Of a stretch of 64,000 bases of DNA, positions 40,609 to 51,396 are shown one piece after another. Source of the DNA: Corydoras sp. C115 (Eukaryota > Chordata > Actinopteri > Siluriformes > Callichthyidae); assembly GCA_019802505.1 (NCBI GenBank), contig JAFMOC010000078.1, forward strand, positions 847,001 through 911,000. The letters run 5' to 3'. Position 1 is the stretch's first letter; the number at the start of each line of letters is the position of its first letter. A model generated the notes under the pieces. That model was not told where the DNA came from, did no database searches, and saw only the letters and a list, made by a program, of their open reading frames with translations. Position numbers and translations under genes: made by a program.

Positions 40609-42950
40609 AAATATTCTAGGGATTAAAACCAGATTGGATAATGATAATTAATAACTTTACAGTGTAGCTGGTTCCTCCTTAACTACTGACTTATGTTCTG
40701 ACACTTACTCCCACAGACACACATACACACTCTATATGTGGCAATTTGGAGAATTCATTCATTCATTCATTATCTTCTGCTTTATCCTATATTAGGGTCG
40801 TGGGGGGGTTCCCCATGTCCTTCCAGGGGAGAACGTTTCAGGCGCTGGGCAGATACACCCAGGACAGGGCGCCAATCTATCGCTGGACACACACTCACAC
40901 GCACAAACACACTCTATATGGGGCAATTTGGAGAACTCGTTTGACTTGATCCATGTTTTTGGACTGTGGGAGGAAACCAGAGAACCCGGAGGAAACCCAC
41001 GCGGATATCCGTAGTGCTGAGAGGAGAACATGCTAACCACTAAGCCACCGTGCCGCAGCTGACCTATGTCGTTCTTTAATTTGTAAGTCACTTTGGATAA
41101 AAGCTTCTGTCATACACAAGTTTTCAGATGGAATGCTTCATTTAAAATGGTCCCACAAATTTAACATAGTCTCCCTAGGTCCTAGGTGTCAATCTTAGGC
41201 CCGTGGGCCATATCCGGCCTGCAAGATTATTTTACATTGATCTGTCATTATTTTTATTAATGGCCCGGCGACATGGTTTTTTGTACCATGCTCATATTTT
41301 AAATGTGTATGATTTTGACAGGAACAGTTTTATGGAGAGCAAAACTATTCAAATATATTTAAAGTTTTAAGTTTAATTTTTCTAAACTGGCCCAAGAGCA
41401 AAGAACCCTGAATGGTTTGATTTTTTTTTTTTTTTTTTTCTGAAAAAGCCTCATTTTTATTTGAATCTTTCATGTTTTTTGTAGCATGTGCATAGTTGCA
41501 ACGTTTATAATTTGGACGAGAGATACTTTTAGAGTATTTTAAGTTATATAAAGTATACTTTTGAGTATTAGCCGGTGCAATTGAGTTTGACACCCCTCCC
41601 CTTGGATGTCAACTTGTGTCTGACAGACTCATTGTTTTCAGGTAGTCCCTCTGGTCATGCGATGGGTTCTGCAGCTGTGTGGTATGTCATGGTTACATCA
41701 GTGCTGTCCATTGCTGCTCAAAGAAAACCTCCCGCTCTACTCTATTGGTGAGTTACATTGATTCAGTCATTTATTCATTTCGGGGGCTGGGCAGATGCAC
41801 CCAGGACAAGTGCCAATCTATCACTGGGCACACACTCATTAATTAACAAACACAGACACCAACTACATAGGGGCAATTTTTTCATTCATTCATACTCATT
41901 CATCATCTTCTGCTTAATCCTCTACTAGGGTCACAGGGGTTCCCCATTCCCATCCAGGGGAGAACATTTCAGGCGCAGGGAAGATACACCAAGGACAGGG
42001 CGCCAATCTATTGCTGGGCACACACTCACACAGACACACAATTTACATTGAATCCATGTATTTGGACTGTGGGTGGAATTCTGAGAAACTGGAGGAAACC
42101 CACACGGACACGGGGAGCACATGGAAACCCCACTCAGATCGGGATTCGAACCTGAATCCCCAGCACTGAGAGGCGGATGTGCACAAATGGTACCATCATT
42201 GAAAGACATTGAAGAAATTGTCGCTTATCATTGTTTTCTGGTACTAGGTCTTTACAGATAGCACTATGGACTCTTCTGGGGTTGGTGGAGCTGCTGGTCT
42301 GCATGTCCCGTGTTTATGTTGTAGCTCATTTCCCTCACCAAGTTATATGTGGAGTAATCTCAGGTATTTTACTTCAAGTTTGTTCCATTGGTGTTATAGT
42401 AGTATCATTTAAAACGAACTAAATCCTTTGTCTCTTGCCGGCAGGCATCATCGTAGCTGGGATATTTCAGAAACAGCGTTGGATCTATGGTGCCAGCTTA
42501 GAGAAGTACTTCAGCATTACTCTCTTCTTGCTCGTTTTTGCTGTTGGTTTCTACGTTCTCCTCAAAGCTGTAGGCGTAGATCTTCTGTGGACGATGGAAA
42601 AAGCCCAAAAATGGTGTTATGACCCCAGCTGGGTTCACATGGACACCACACCGTTTGCCAGCTTGTTACGCAACATGGGCAGCCTGTTCGGCTTGGGTCT
42701 GGGCCTGCACTTCCCACTCGGTACCAGCAGCAAGAAAGGTGGCAGCATTCCCTTCAGGATCTGCTGTATCATCGTATCATTGGTTCTCCTGCAGTGCTTG
42801 GACTTGCTGTCGTTCTCCTCAGACGACCACATGTATTTCTACTTCCTGTCATTCATCAAGAGTGCCGCTGCCCTACTCGTTTCCACTACGCTAGTTCCTG
42901 GGGGGATATCTTGGTTCATGATAGAAACGAAAGATAAGAAGTCATCGTAG
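34396..42950 (+). CDS. g6pc1: Glucose-6-phosphatase catalytic subunit, copy B (5 exons)
   Basis: Paralogue of copy A. Coding exons 34396-34613, 38318-38427, 41642-41747, 42248-42363, 42445-42950 (TAG); sizes after exon 1 (110/106/116) equal those of copy A, and the product is 351 aa. The start is four codons shorter than copy A (MDLLHSWGVS). Active-site residues equivalent to human K76, R83, H119, R170 and H176 are all present (LKW, GERPYWW, PSGHAMG, SRVYVVAHFPHQ). The equivalent of the N96 glycosylation sequon is FYGTET, so it is lost. C-terminus DKKSS keeps the KKXX ER-retrieval pattern. All junctions are GT..AG. It lies head to head with copy A, 5.8 kb between start codons. Confidence 0.95.
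34755..35098 (+). mobile_element. SINE-V, full length, plus, 14-bp TSD
   Basis: AAAACACAAATCAC at 34741-34754 and 35099-35112, identical. The GGATGGGCATGGGG block is shortened to GGATGGGG. In copy B intron 1. Confidence 0.95.
35147..35485 (+). mobile_element. SINE-V with internal core duplication, plus
   Basis: The segment CGGTTTCCTC(C/A)CACAGTCCAAAAA...CAATTGA occurs twice (about 35271-35316 and 35331-35372) and the GT segment is missing, as if by template switching. Tail GATGGATGGATG. Confidence 0.88.
35677..36004 (+). mobile_element. SINE-V, plus, shortened 3' part
   Basis: Head GGGTGGCTCAGTGGTTAGC; ends GAATAAAGCAGAACATAATGG. The CTGCCCAGCGCCCG block is reduced to CTGCCCACCTG. Confidence 0.85.
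36042..36275 (+). mobile_element. SINE-V, plus, strongly deleted
   Basis: GGGTGGCGCAGTGGCGTAGC head, a compressed B-box region, then the core TTTCCTCCCACAGTCC and GTCCTGCCCGGCG; no tail. Confidence 0.75.
36304..36650 (+). mobile_element. SINE-V, full length, plus
   Basis: Near-consensus copy: GGCACGGTGGCTTAGTGG, GGTTCGAATCC, tail GATAATGAATGAATGA followed by an A-run. In copy B intron 1. Confidence 0.92.
36670..36962 (+). mobile_element. SINE-V, plus, diverged
   Basis: Head CGTCACGGTGGCTTAATAG; B-box-like GGTTCAAATCCC; ends GGGAACCGCCCCC without tail. Only 20 bp after the preceding copy. Confidence 0.82.
37038..37125 (+). mobile_element. SINE-V fragment, plus
   Basis: CCGGGTTCTCCAGTTTCCTC and CACAGTCCAAAAACTCG joined to CCTGTCCTGGGTGTATCTGC; the GT segment is deleted. 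Confidence 0.75.
37302..37652 (+). mobile_element. SINE-V, full length, plus
   Basis: The GT segment has extra GAGT units ((GAGT)n at about 37508-37533). The 3' part GGGGACCCTAGTAGAGGATA has lost the AACCCC block. Confidence 0.9.
37653..38317. other. unassigned intronic sequence
   Basis: About 660 bp immediately upstream of copy B exon 2 with no SINE, gene or RNA recognised. The acceptor TTGTTAACCGGCAG closes it. Confidence 0.45.
38620..39030. mobile_element. hAT-type MITE, 411 bp, with 8-bp TSD
   Basis: Terminal inverted repeats TAGGGGTG...CACCCCTA, flanked by an exact 8-bp duplication ATAGGAAT at 38612-38619 and 39031-39038. Eight-base TSDs and AGGGGTG-type ends are typical of hAT transposons. 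No transposase, so non-autonomous. A reversed relative lies at about 9976-10360. Confidence 0.88.
39151..39763. mobile_element. family M MITE, single copy with inverted ends
   Basis: About 610 bp. The left end TTATAAAAACAGGTAGTTC...GATTGGCTGAGCC and right end AGCCAATCAG...GGAACTACCCGTTTTATAA are imperfect ~45-bp inverted repeats. The interior matches the array at 3900-7280. No coding capacity. Confidence 0.75.
39800..39940 (-). mobile_element. SINE-V tail-side fragment, minus
   Basis: CATTCATCCATTATCTTCCAC to GGGCGCCAATGGATAG, then an abrupt switch to GTTCGCCTCTCAG, a SINE head piece in the opposite sense. Confidence 0.75.
39941..40480 (-). pseudogene. LINE pol C-terminal remnant, minus
   Basis: The minus strand shows QLVWEGLGVSSVGLVKVTGE and related pieces of the RRPRGR...WERLGVPP block, heavily diverged and frameshifted. 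Same LINE type as 19.9 kb. Confidence 0.5.
40528..40601. repeat. (TA)n microsatellite
   Basis: Pure TA dinucleotides, about 37 units, in copy B intron 2. Confidence 0.95.
40706..41057 (-). mobile_element. SINE-V pair, minus: fragment plus nearly full copy
   Basis: 40706-40750 is an internal fragment (CACACTCTATATGTGGCAAT) broken at AATTC. A second copy begins there with tail ATTCATTCATTCATTATC and runs to head CCACCGTGCCGCAGC at 41057. In the second copy GGATATCCGTAG replaces the stretch from GGGGAGAACATGG through the B box. Confidence 0.85.
41061..41118 (+). mobile_element. SINE-B tail fragment, plus
   Basis: AATTTGTAAGTCACTTTGGATAAAAGC is the SINE-B 3' block. An upstream piece with GTGTAGCTGGTTCCTCC (40660) matches 62191, suggesting the minus SINE-V inserted between them. 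Confidence 0.65.
41185..41600. mobile_element. hAT-like MITE, about 415 bp
   Basis: Left end AGGTGTCAATCTTAGGCCCG and right end GAGTTTGACACCCCT are approximately inverted. The interior (GGCCCGGCGACATGG, ATGCTCATATTTTAAATGTG, TGGCCCAAGAGC) is shared with 55145-55782. Ends 41 bp upstream of copy B exon 3. Confidence 0.7.
41781..42182 (-). mobile_element. two SINE-V copies, minus, in tandem
   Basis: 41781-41882 is an internal fragment (GGCTGGGCAGATGCACCC to TAGGGGCAATTTT). A second copy begins with CATTCATACTCATTCATC and ends in CACTGAGAGGCGGATGTGC, head lost. They fill copy B intron 3. Confidence 0.8.
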
Positions 42951-43329
42951 TGAAATATTATTGTTATCCACCAAATGTAGAATACACTTGTACATACCTC
43001 AAAGAGGAAAAGCGATTGATGCGAACAGACATTCGGAAGATTTAGAGCAAGCCTGAATTACCAGCAGCAATCCTAAATTCGGAAAACACTATGCTAATAG
43101 TCCTAAAATAATTACAATAATTTTGTTTCTGTTTAGTTTTATTTTAGTTTTAAAGCACTAAGACACCAGAGAGTGATCTTTCCATGGTGCACAGCAGAGT
43201 GCCTTTAACCCTTTACTGGAGATTTGGAGAAAGGAAATCATTACTCATTTACATTACGTTACTCAGGGTTACGTTGGGTGAGAACACAAGGTTGGTCCTG
43301 CATTCCTGGAGAAATGAGGGTCGACGGTC
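42951..43329 (+). other. g6pc1 copy B 3' flank
   Basis: Probable start of the 3' UTR; no repeat recognised. No AATAAA before the microsatellites; the clearest is CAATAAAAAAATATATTG near 44442, after repeats. A GGTCGACGGTCGACGG duplication lies at 43320. Confidence 0.4.
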
Positions 43330-43953
<624 letters not shown>

Positions 43954-43986
<33 letters not shown>

Positions 43987-44030
43987 ACAATAACTACATT
44001 TAGTGACTGATATATATATATATATATGAT

Positions 44031-44114
<84 letters not shown>
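43954..44114. repeat. (TA)n microsatellites
   Basis: TA tracts at 43957-43984, 44010-44026 and 44035-44114 separated by short unique sequence (CAACAATAACTACATTTAG). Confidence 0.93.
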
Positions 44115-44118
<4 letters not shown>

Positions 44119-44235
44119 GCAATCTTAATCACAGCAGTCCTAATAAAAAAACTGGAAACTGGAGACATGTACGTGTGTCTCTTACTTATCTCAATGTTTC
44201 TGAATGAGTAGCACATTCACTGAAAGTTTACTGTC
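44115..44235 (+). repeat. dispersed repeat D
   Basis: CACAGCAGTCCTAATAAAAAAACTG, GGAAACTGGAGACATGTACG and TTTACTGTCTTCCAGAAA recur at 52110-52195 and 52695-52825, always beside TA tracts. No coding content; class unknown. Confidence 0.6.
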
Positions 44236-44665
44236 TTCCAGAAAAACATGTACAAAGGTCTCTCTGTCACCTCTTGTACTCTGTACCCGTGTTCTGAACA
44301 TGACGGATTGTATAATGCTGAGTTACTAATTGTTCTTTAAGGTCAGACAGGTCCAACTGTTACAGTTGCATTACTCGCTGTAGACCACCGTGATGTTTAT
44401 CAAAATATCATGTAGTAATATTCATGTGTTACAATGTTTATCAATAAAAAAATATATTGTTTGACATTATTTTTTTCTTGGAAAATCTGTACATATAGCA
44501 CAGCAGACTAAGACTCACTACTTGTAAAGCAGTGGAGCACAATTTTTTCAGTTGTAATTTCATACATAGAACCCGGGATTCTAGAACTAGAACTGGACCT
44601 TGGATAGAAATAAAATACTTATTATCTCTCTCACTGTCTGTATTTTATATAATATATATGGGGCT
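44236..44665. other. unassigned spacer
   Basis: No gene or repeat recognised, apart from a candidate polyadenylation signal (AATAAAAAAATATATTG) near 44442 and a TA-rich end. Confidence 0.45.
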
Positions 44666-45018
44666 GGCGGCACGGTGGCTTAGTGGTTAGCATGTTCTCC
44701 TCTCAGCACTAGGGATTCCCGGTTCGAATCCCCATCTGGGTGGAGTTTTCATGTTCTCCCCGTGTCCGCGTGGGTTTCCTCCGGGTTCTCCGGTTTCTTC
44801 CCACAGTCCAAAAACATGGATCAAGTCAATTGAATTCTCCAAATTGCCCCATATAGAGTGTGTTTGTGTGAGTGAGTGTGTGCCCAGCGATGGATTGGCG
44901 CCCTGTCCTGGGTCTATCTGCCCAGCGCCCTAGACATTCTCTCCTGGATGGGCATGGGGAACCCCACCGCGACCCTAATAGAGGATAAAGCGGGAGACAA
45001 TGAATGAATGAACGAATG
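44666..45018 (+). mobile_element. SINE-V, full length, plus, TSD
   Basis: ATATATGGGGCT precedes (about 44654-44665) and follows (about 45020-45031) the element, a 12-bp TSD. The downstream copy of this sequence is also the first part of the next, inverted SINE. Confidence 0.9.
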
Positions 45019-45021
45019 AAT

Positions 45022-45212
45022 ATATGGGGCTATATGAAGAATTCAATTGACTTGATCCATGTTTTTGGACTGTGGGAGGAAAGCGGAGAAGCTGGAGGAA
45101 ACCCACGCAGACACGGGGAGAACATGGAAACTCCACCCAGATTGGGATTCAAACCGGGAATCCCTAGTGCTGAGAGGAGAACGTGATAACTGCTAACCCA
45201 CCGTGCCGCCGT
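45022..45212 (-). mobile_element. SINE-V head half, minus
   Basis: ATATGGGGCTATATGAAGAA to CCCACCGTGCCGCCG. The full plus copy at 44666 inserted at its truncated end. Confidence 0.85.
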
Positions 45213-45947
45213 TCTGAAAGATGATTAAGAAAAAAGGAAGTATTACATGTATTAATAGGATGCATGGAAATGCTGAAGAGATTTAAAATTCTTGTTTTGA
45301 CGCTTTGCTCAAAGCACCGGTGCAACTACACATTAACCACCCCATTCTCTCCTTTTACCCCTTTACCTCCGCTGTGGTTAGTGTGCAGGACATGTTGTTT
45401 GTACCACAGGAGGACCTGGAGAATCAGCAACATGTTACGTCACGAACTGCGCAAACAGACTTATCAATGTTTTTCAGTCCTGAATGAAGGTTATTTACAA
45501 AATGTGAACCTAGTCCTATATGTTCTAAAATGACGATTGCATCAGGCAAGGTTGCAACAGCGCTGGTTCTAAAACACACTCTCCTTATCACTTTTGCTTT
45601 AATACAGCTCTTCTTCCTATACTCGTCCCTTCGAGCACTTTCAGATTTGATCCTGGAGGCCGGTCAATGAAGCCCTGTTTGACCTGATTCACTTGATGAC
45701 ATTAACTTTAATAAAGGAGACATGTTATTCGACCCCCCACCGGTTTCAGAAGCAGACATGACTATGAGTGTCTGTACCGAACTTAAATGCTGACTAATAG
45801 CTAAATAGACAGAATACTTTATTTATCCTGGAGGACATTTAGCAGCCAGTAGCAAAAAACACAGTAACAGAACAGTAAGGCAAATATTGCAAATAATAAT
45901 GATAATAATAGTATTAATATATATTACAGATAATAATCCTGGGTGTA
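45213..45947. other. unassigned sequence with faint LINE-like scrap
   Basis: No gene recognised. AATACTTTATTTATCCTGGAGG at about 45815 resembles a fish LINE 3' end. The last bases, CCTGGGTGTA, match the SINE-V motif CCTGGGTGTATCTGCCC that resumes beyond the Tc1 element. Confidence 0.45.
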
Positions 45948-46159
45948 CAGTGGGTTGCAAAAGTATTCATACTCCTTGAACTTTTCCATATTTTGTCACA
46001 TTACAACCACAAACATAAATATATTTCACTGGAATTTAATGTGAAAGACCAACACAAAGTGGTATACAATTGTGAAGTGGAAGGAAAATTATACATGAAT
46101 CAACATTTTTTTTACAAATAAAAAACTGAAAAGTGCGACGTGCAAAAGTATTCAGCCCC
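45948..46159 (+). repeat. Tc1 left inverted repeat
   Basis: Outer CAGTGGGTTGCAAAAGTATT; inner direct-repeat-like GTGCAAAAGTATTCAGCCCC at 46140. It differs from the right repeat at very few positions (for example ATACTCC against ATACCCC near the tip). Confidence 0.93.
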
Positions 46160-47040
46160 CCTGAGTCAATACTTTGTGGAGCCACCTTTTGCTGCAATTA
46201 CAGCTGCAAGTCTTTTAGGGTATGTCTCCACCAGCTTTGCACATCTAGTGACTGAAATTCTTGCCCATTCCTCCTTGCAAAACAGCTCAAGCTCAGTCAG
46301 ATTGGATGGAGAGCGTTTGTGAACAGCAGTTTTGAGATCTTGCCACAAATTCTCAATTGGGTTTAGGTCTGGACTTTGACTGGGCCATTCTAACACATGA
46401 ATATTCTTTTTTTTAAACCACTCCATTGTAGCTCTGGCTTTATGTTTAGGGTCGTTGTCCTGCTGGAAGGTGAACCTCCGCCCCAGTCTCAAATCTTTTG
46501 CTGACTCCAACAGGTTTTCTTCCAAGATTGCCCTGTATTTGGCTCCATCCATCTTCCCATCAACTTTGACCAACTTCCCGGTCCCTGCTGAAGAGAAGCA
46601 CCCCCAGAGCATGATGCTGCCACCACCATATTTGACAGTGGGGATGGTGTTTTCAGAGTGATGTGCAGTGTTATTTCTCCGCCACACATAGCGTTTTGCA
46701 TTGTGGCCAAAAAGTTCAATTTTGGTCTCGTCTGACCAAAGCACCTTCTTCCACATGTTTGCTGTGTCCTCAACATGGCTTCTGGCAAACTGCAAACGGG
46801 ACTTCTTATGGTTTTCTTTTAACAATGGCTTTCTCCTTGCCACTCTTCCATAAAGACCACATTTGTGTAGTGCACGACTAATTGTTGTCCTGTGGACAGT
46901 TTCCCCCACCTGAGCTGTGGCTCTCTGCATTTCATCCAGAGTCACCATGGGCCTCTTGGCTGCCTCTCTGATCAGTGATCTCCTTGTTCGGCCTGTAAGT
47001 TTAGGTGGACGGCCTTGTCTTGGCAGGTTTACTGTGGTGC

Positions 47041-47045
47041 CATAC
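47041..47045. repeat. 5-bp target-site duplication, left
   Basis: CATAC, repeated at 51562-51566 beyond the second LTR. Five-base duplications are typical for Ty3/gypsy integrases. Confidence 0.92.
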
Positions 47046-47210
47046 TGTTGTGTTGTGCTATTATATTGAAAGGACTGAAGGGGGAGTTGTAATTGTATGA
47101 TTAAGATGTTATGTATGAAAGGGATGAAGAAGAATAAAGAAACGAAGTAATGGAGTTGAGATACATCTGATGCCTCGTGTCATCATTTCTGCTAATATAA
47201 ATACACCACA
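47046..47210 (+). repeat. 5' LTR
   Basis: 165 bp, begins TGTTGTGTTGTGC and ends AATACACCACA. By eye it is identical to the 3' LTR. Contains AAGAATAAAG as a possible polyadenylation signal. Confidence 0.95.
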
Positions 47211-47214
47211 AAAT

Positions 47215-47228
47215 TGGCGACGAGGATG
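47215..47228 (+). other. primer-binding site, tRNA-Ser type
   Basis: TGGCGACGAGGATG is complementary to the 3' end of vertebrate tRNA-Ser(GCU) (...CATCCTCGTCG plus CCA) as I remember it, 14 of 14 bases. It starts 4 bp after the LTR; the gag ATG at 47226 overlaps its end. Confidence 0.75.
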
Positions 47229-48010
47229 TCGATTTCTGTGCCTTTACCTGCTCCATTCATGCCATGCCCAGGGGAACCAGCAATACCATTTCCAACATGG
47301 ATAAAGATGTTTGATAACTACATGCTAGTAATAGCTGCATCTGGAGATGGTTGGCCCGATGTCAGAAAACGTGCGGTTCTACTTCATGCTCTGGGAACAG
47401 AGGGACAGAGGCTTTTCTACACCCTGCCGAATACCGGAGACACGTTTGCTGCTGCTATCGCTGCCCTGAAAGGACATTTTGTGCCGAAGGTGAACGTTAT
47501 TGCCGAGCGTCACAAGTTTCGTCAAAGAGCGCAAAGACCGGACGAGACGGTAAACCAATTCTTAGCTTCATTACGGGAGTTGGCTGCTGCATGTGATTTT
47601 GGGGACATGGAGGACCAAATGCTACGCGACCAGTTGATTGAACGTGTTGCTAATACTCGTATAAGAGACAGATTATTACTCGAACCGGACCTAACTCTAA
47701 CTAAAGCAACTACTCTGGCATTATAAATTGAAAGTGGACTTAGAGATGCTAACGTCCTGTCGGATACTACTACTACTGGCGTTTCCGCTCCAGTGAGGGT
47801 CATACAACGTCAATTTAAAACAAGTCGCCGCGCCGCGGAGACACGAAGAAAAAGCCACAGAATCCTGCACCTGCTACAAACACTGGCAATCGCCGTTCCT
47901 GCTTCCGCTGTGGATCTTCCAACCACCTTGCCAACAAACCTTCCTGTCCTGCTGCTGGAGTGAACTGCAACAAGTGTGGTAAAGTGGGACACTTTTCACG
48001 TGTATGTCGT
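47226..48010 (+). pseudogene. gag (capsid and nucleocapsid), broken
   Basis: The capsid-like part (47226-47723) starts MSISVPLPAPF and includes the FRQRAQRPDETVNQFL region common in retroelement Gag. A TAA at 47724-47726 stops it; the frame stays open afterwards. The nucleocapsid lies in a different frame: two zinc knuckles, CFRCGSSNHLANKPSC (C-X2-C-X4-H-X6-C) and CNKCGKVGHFSRVC (canonical CX2CX4HX4C). The frame change falls near 47826-47846 in a GC-rich run. Confidence 0.85.
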
Positions 48011-48484
48011 TTAACACAAAAGGAGGTGCGTGAAGTTGTAATTAATGAGCCAACAGTTCTCTACATGAACAATGCAGTACAAGATAAGATCATCTGCACG
48101 GTTCAAGTTACTGCTAATGGACAATGTAGAGATGTTGAACTGATCGTAGATACAGGTTCATCAGTATCCATTATTCCGGAGAACATTTATCACAATTGCT
48201 TTCCAGGTGGCATGTTAACTGAACCTACATTTGCTCTTGTTACATATGCAAAAGAGAAAATTCCTGTAAAAGGGTGCTTAAAAGCTATTGTTTCTCATGA
48301 CAATCACACTACTGCAGGTACTTTTGTTGTGGTCGGGTCAGGCGCTGCTCTCCTTGGCTTAGATTTATTTCAGGCATTACAAATGAGACTTGTAGGGCGA
48401 AAAGTTGTCACTACTAATACTGCTAACAATCCTTCTACCTCTACTATGCAACCAGCTGAAAGAAGAAAGTGCTGCTACAGATAG
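48011..48484 (+). pseudogene. retroelement aspartic protease region
   Basis: IVDTGSSVSIIP is the aspartic protease active site (DTG) and ALLGLDLFQ the conserved C-terminal block. It shares frame with the zinc knuckles and ends at a TAG (48482-48484) after overlapping the RT frame by about 80 bp; whether that overlap is a natural frameshift or decay cannot be told. Confidence 0.85.
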
Positions 48485-50120
48485 GCACGTTCAGGAAATA
48501 GGCTATGCTAAAAATTTCATTCACAAAGTGCATGTACTACCGAATGCTGTTCCAGTACAACAAAAACTAAGGAGACTTCCAATTGCAGTAAGACAAGCTG
48601 TTTCAGAGGAACTCAAAGATCTCCTGGATAAGGGCATCATTGAACGTATTGACGCTTCTCCTTGGGTTTCTCCAATAGTCGTGACACACAAAAGAGATGG
48701 GGGAAAACCACGCATGTGTGTTGACTTAAGGGAGCCAAATAAAATAATTGTGGCCGACTGCCATCCATTACCACACATGGATGAACTTTTCTCGAACTTA
48801 AGAGGGGCTACTGTCTTTTCTACCATTGATTTAGCTTCTGCTTACCATCAAATGCCTCTGCATCCCGACAGCCGTGATATTACTGCGTTCATCACGCCTG
48901 AGGGACTTTTTCGTTTCTGCAGGGTTCCATTTGGTTTAGCTTCGGCTCCCTCTGCCTTCCAGAAGATGATGTCAATCATTCTTGCAGACTTACCAGGTGT
49001 GCAGGCATATCTGGATGACGTCATATGCTATGGCACCACACAAAGAATTTATGATGAAAACCTTCGGAGAGTGCTTCAAGCCCTGACTGATGCTGGACTT
49101 AAACTAAATATGCACAAGTGCAAGTTTAATCGACCTTCACTTAATTATCTAGGTCACACCATTTCGAAAGAAGGCCTACTACCGGACCAGGACAGAGTCA
49201 CTGCTGTGATTCATGCCCCAGCTCCACATGACACGTCTTCTCTAAGATCTTTCCTTGGCCTTGCATCATGGTATAGTAAGTTTATTCCAGATTTTGCAAC
49301 TGTTAGTGAGCCACTGCGAGCAGTGCTCAGGGACTGCACAGATTTGAACTTTAAGTGGACGACTGAAGCACAAGCTAGCTTCACTTTGCTTAAAGAGCTG
49401 GTAGTCAATAGTCCGGCTTTAGCTCTTTATGACCCTGAGTTAATAACATATGTGACTACTGACGCTTCAGATTAAGGACTGGGTGCGGTATTGACACAAC
49501 TACATTCTGATCAAGGCGAAAGGGTTGTCGCTTTTGCATCTAGAACACTTTCTCCAGCTGAGCGCAAGTATTCTACAGTAGAACGCGAAGCTCTTGCCTG
49601 CGTTTGGGCTGTGGAGAGGTGGAGAACATACCTCTGGGGTCGACGATTTGTCCTTCGAACAGATCACCGTGCGCTTACAACTTTGCTTACCTCTAAAGGT
49701 TCCAGTTGCGCTGGACTGAGAATTGCCAGATGGTCTGCTCGACTGCTCTGCTTCACATATGATGTTACTTATTGTCCAGGACACCAAAATGTCACTGTCG
49801 ACTGCCTGTCCAGATTGCCATTAACCACTACAAATGAAACAACAGAGGAGCCTGACATGATTGCAATGGTCTTTAAAGCTGCTCTGTGTGCCATTTCTCT
49901 TCCAGAATTCACGTCTGCCAGAGAAATCTGCCCAGAACTGTCTCTACTGCGCAATCAAATCCAAAAAGGCTGGCCCAAAGGTAAAAAAGGTCTGCATGAA
50001 AGCCTTGTTGCATACTTTCAGATACGACATGAACTTTCAGTCCATGGATCACTGATAATGAGGGGGCCAGACCGAGTGGTTGTTCCTGTTTCACTACGTG
50101 CTAGAGTGGTTAATTTAGCA
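48405..50120 (+). pseudogene. pol: reverse transcriptase and RNase H, broken
   Basis: RT blocks in order: GIIERIDASPWVSPIVV, MCVDLREPNK, FSTIDLASAYHQ, FRVPFGLA-type, and the catalytic YLDDV at 49008-49022. RNase H starts at VTTDASD, is cut by TAA at 49473-49475, and continues in the same frame through FASRTLSPAERKYSTVEREA and TDHRALTTLL. Roughly 570 codons long, intact apart from stops. Confidence 0.9.
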
Positions 50121-51201
50121 CATGAAGGACACTAAGGCATAGTTCGGACAAAGCAAAGGTTACGTGAATTGTACTGGTGGCCTCAATTGGATAAATTAGT
50201 GTACTCTTTAATTACTTCCTGTGTGGACTGTCAATACAGCGATAAGGTAACCAAAACTGCTCCTGCTCCACTTACACCAGTCGAAATGCCTAGTGCTCCA
50301 TGGTAAAAGGTTGCAATAGACATCACGGGTCCATTTGTAACTGCTACATGGGACTGCCGTTACGCTATTGTACTTACAGACTACTATAGCAAATGGCCTG
50401 AGGTTGCATTTGCCTCCGCTGTCACTACAGACACCATCATTAGCTTTCTAGCAACTGTTTTCAGTAGGGAGGGTAATCCAATGTACCTTGTCTCAGACAA
50501 TGGTTGTCAGTTTACTTCCCATGCTTTCAGTCAATTTCTGAAAGAGAGAGAGATAAAACACCTAAGATCTAGCGTCTATTATCCACAAGCTAATGGCGCT
50601 GTAGAAAGATTTAATAGAGTTCTTAAGGACTGCTTACAAACATGTGAGAGAAGTCACTACTCGTGGAAAGAAGCTGTAACAGAGTTCTTGCACAGCTACA
50701 GAGCTACACCTCATGCTACTACCGGTGCCACCCCATTTGAGCTACTGAGAAACAGAATGATGCGTACCAAATTAAACATACTTCCAGTGGCACTTAAAAG
50801 CAAAACACATACACAAATAAAGGGTGATACAAAAGCAAAATAAAATGAAAGAATACACAGACAAGAAAAGGGGTGCTAAAACAACAACAGTAAAATTGGG
50901 CGACACTGTTCGTGTTCGCAAACCGGAACATGTACATAAAGGATTTTCAAGATTCACTGAACCAAGAACTGTCGTTAGAAAAGTGGGACAAAATACATTC
51001 TCACTAAGTGACGGACGCAAGTGGAATGTTTCAAAACTTGCACGTTTTCCAACACAAGCTTTGACTGGTTCAGAACAAACCGAGGACACTGTATTAGATA
51101 CGGTTACAGTCACTGAAAACGCGAATGAACCTATTGAAGTACTTAGAAGGAGTCAGAGGTCTAGAAATACACCAAGATGGTTAAATAACTATGTGAGATA
51201 A
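50121..51201 (+). pseudogene. pol: integrase, broken
   Basis: Zinc-binding region (HEGH and CVDC) with TAA at 50133-50135. The catalytic core has D in IDITGPF, D in SDNGCQF and E in NGAVERFN, with another TAA at 50304-50306 just before the first D. The C-terminal domain continues in a different frame from about 50824 (KKRGAKTTTVKLGDTVRVRK) to TAA at 51199-51201. At least two stops and one frameshift. Confidence 0.88.
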
Positions 51202-51382
51202 AAAAAAATTTGGTGAATATTTACTGTTCAGTTTACATGTGTTCGTAAAACAAGTGAAGTACAACTGTTCTACTGAGGTACAATATAAAATATTGATTCT
51301 GTTGATTCTTTAAGTTGTTAAGGTCACAAATCGAGTTTGACTGAGTTATTCAGTACAAAGTTTACATGTAAGTAATTGCTTC

Positions 51383-51396
51383 AGGAAAAGGGAAAA
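51383..51396 (+). other. polypurine tract
   Basis: AGGAAAAGGGAAAA lies directly before the 3' LTR, the expected place for the plus-strand primer. Confidence 0.85.
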
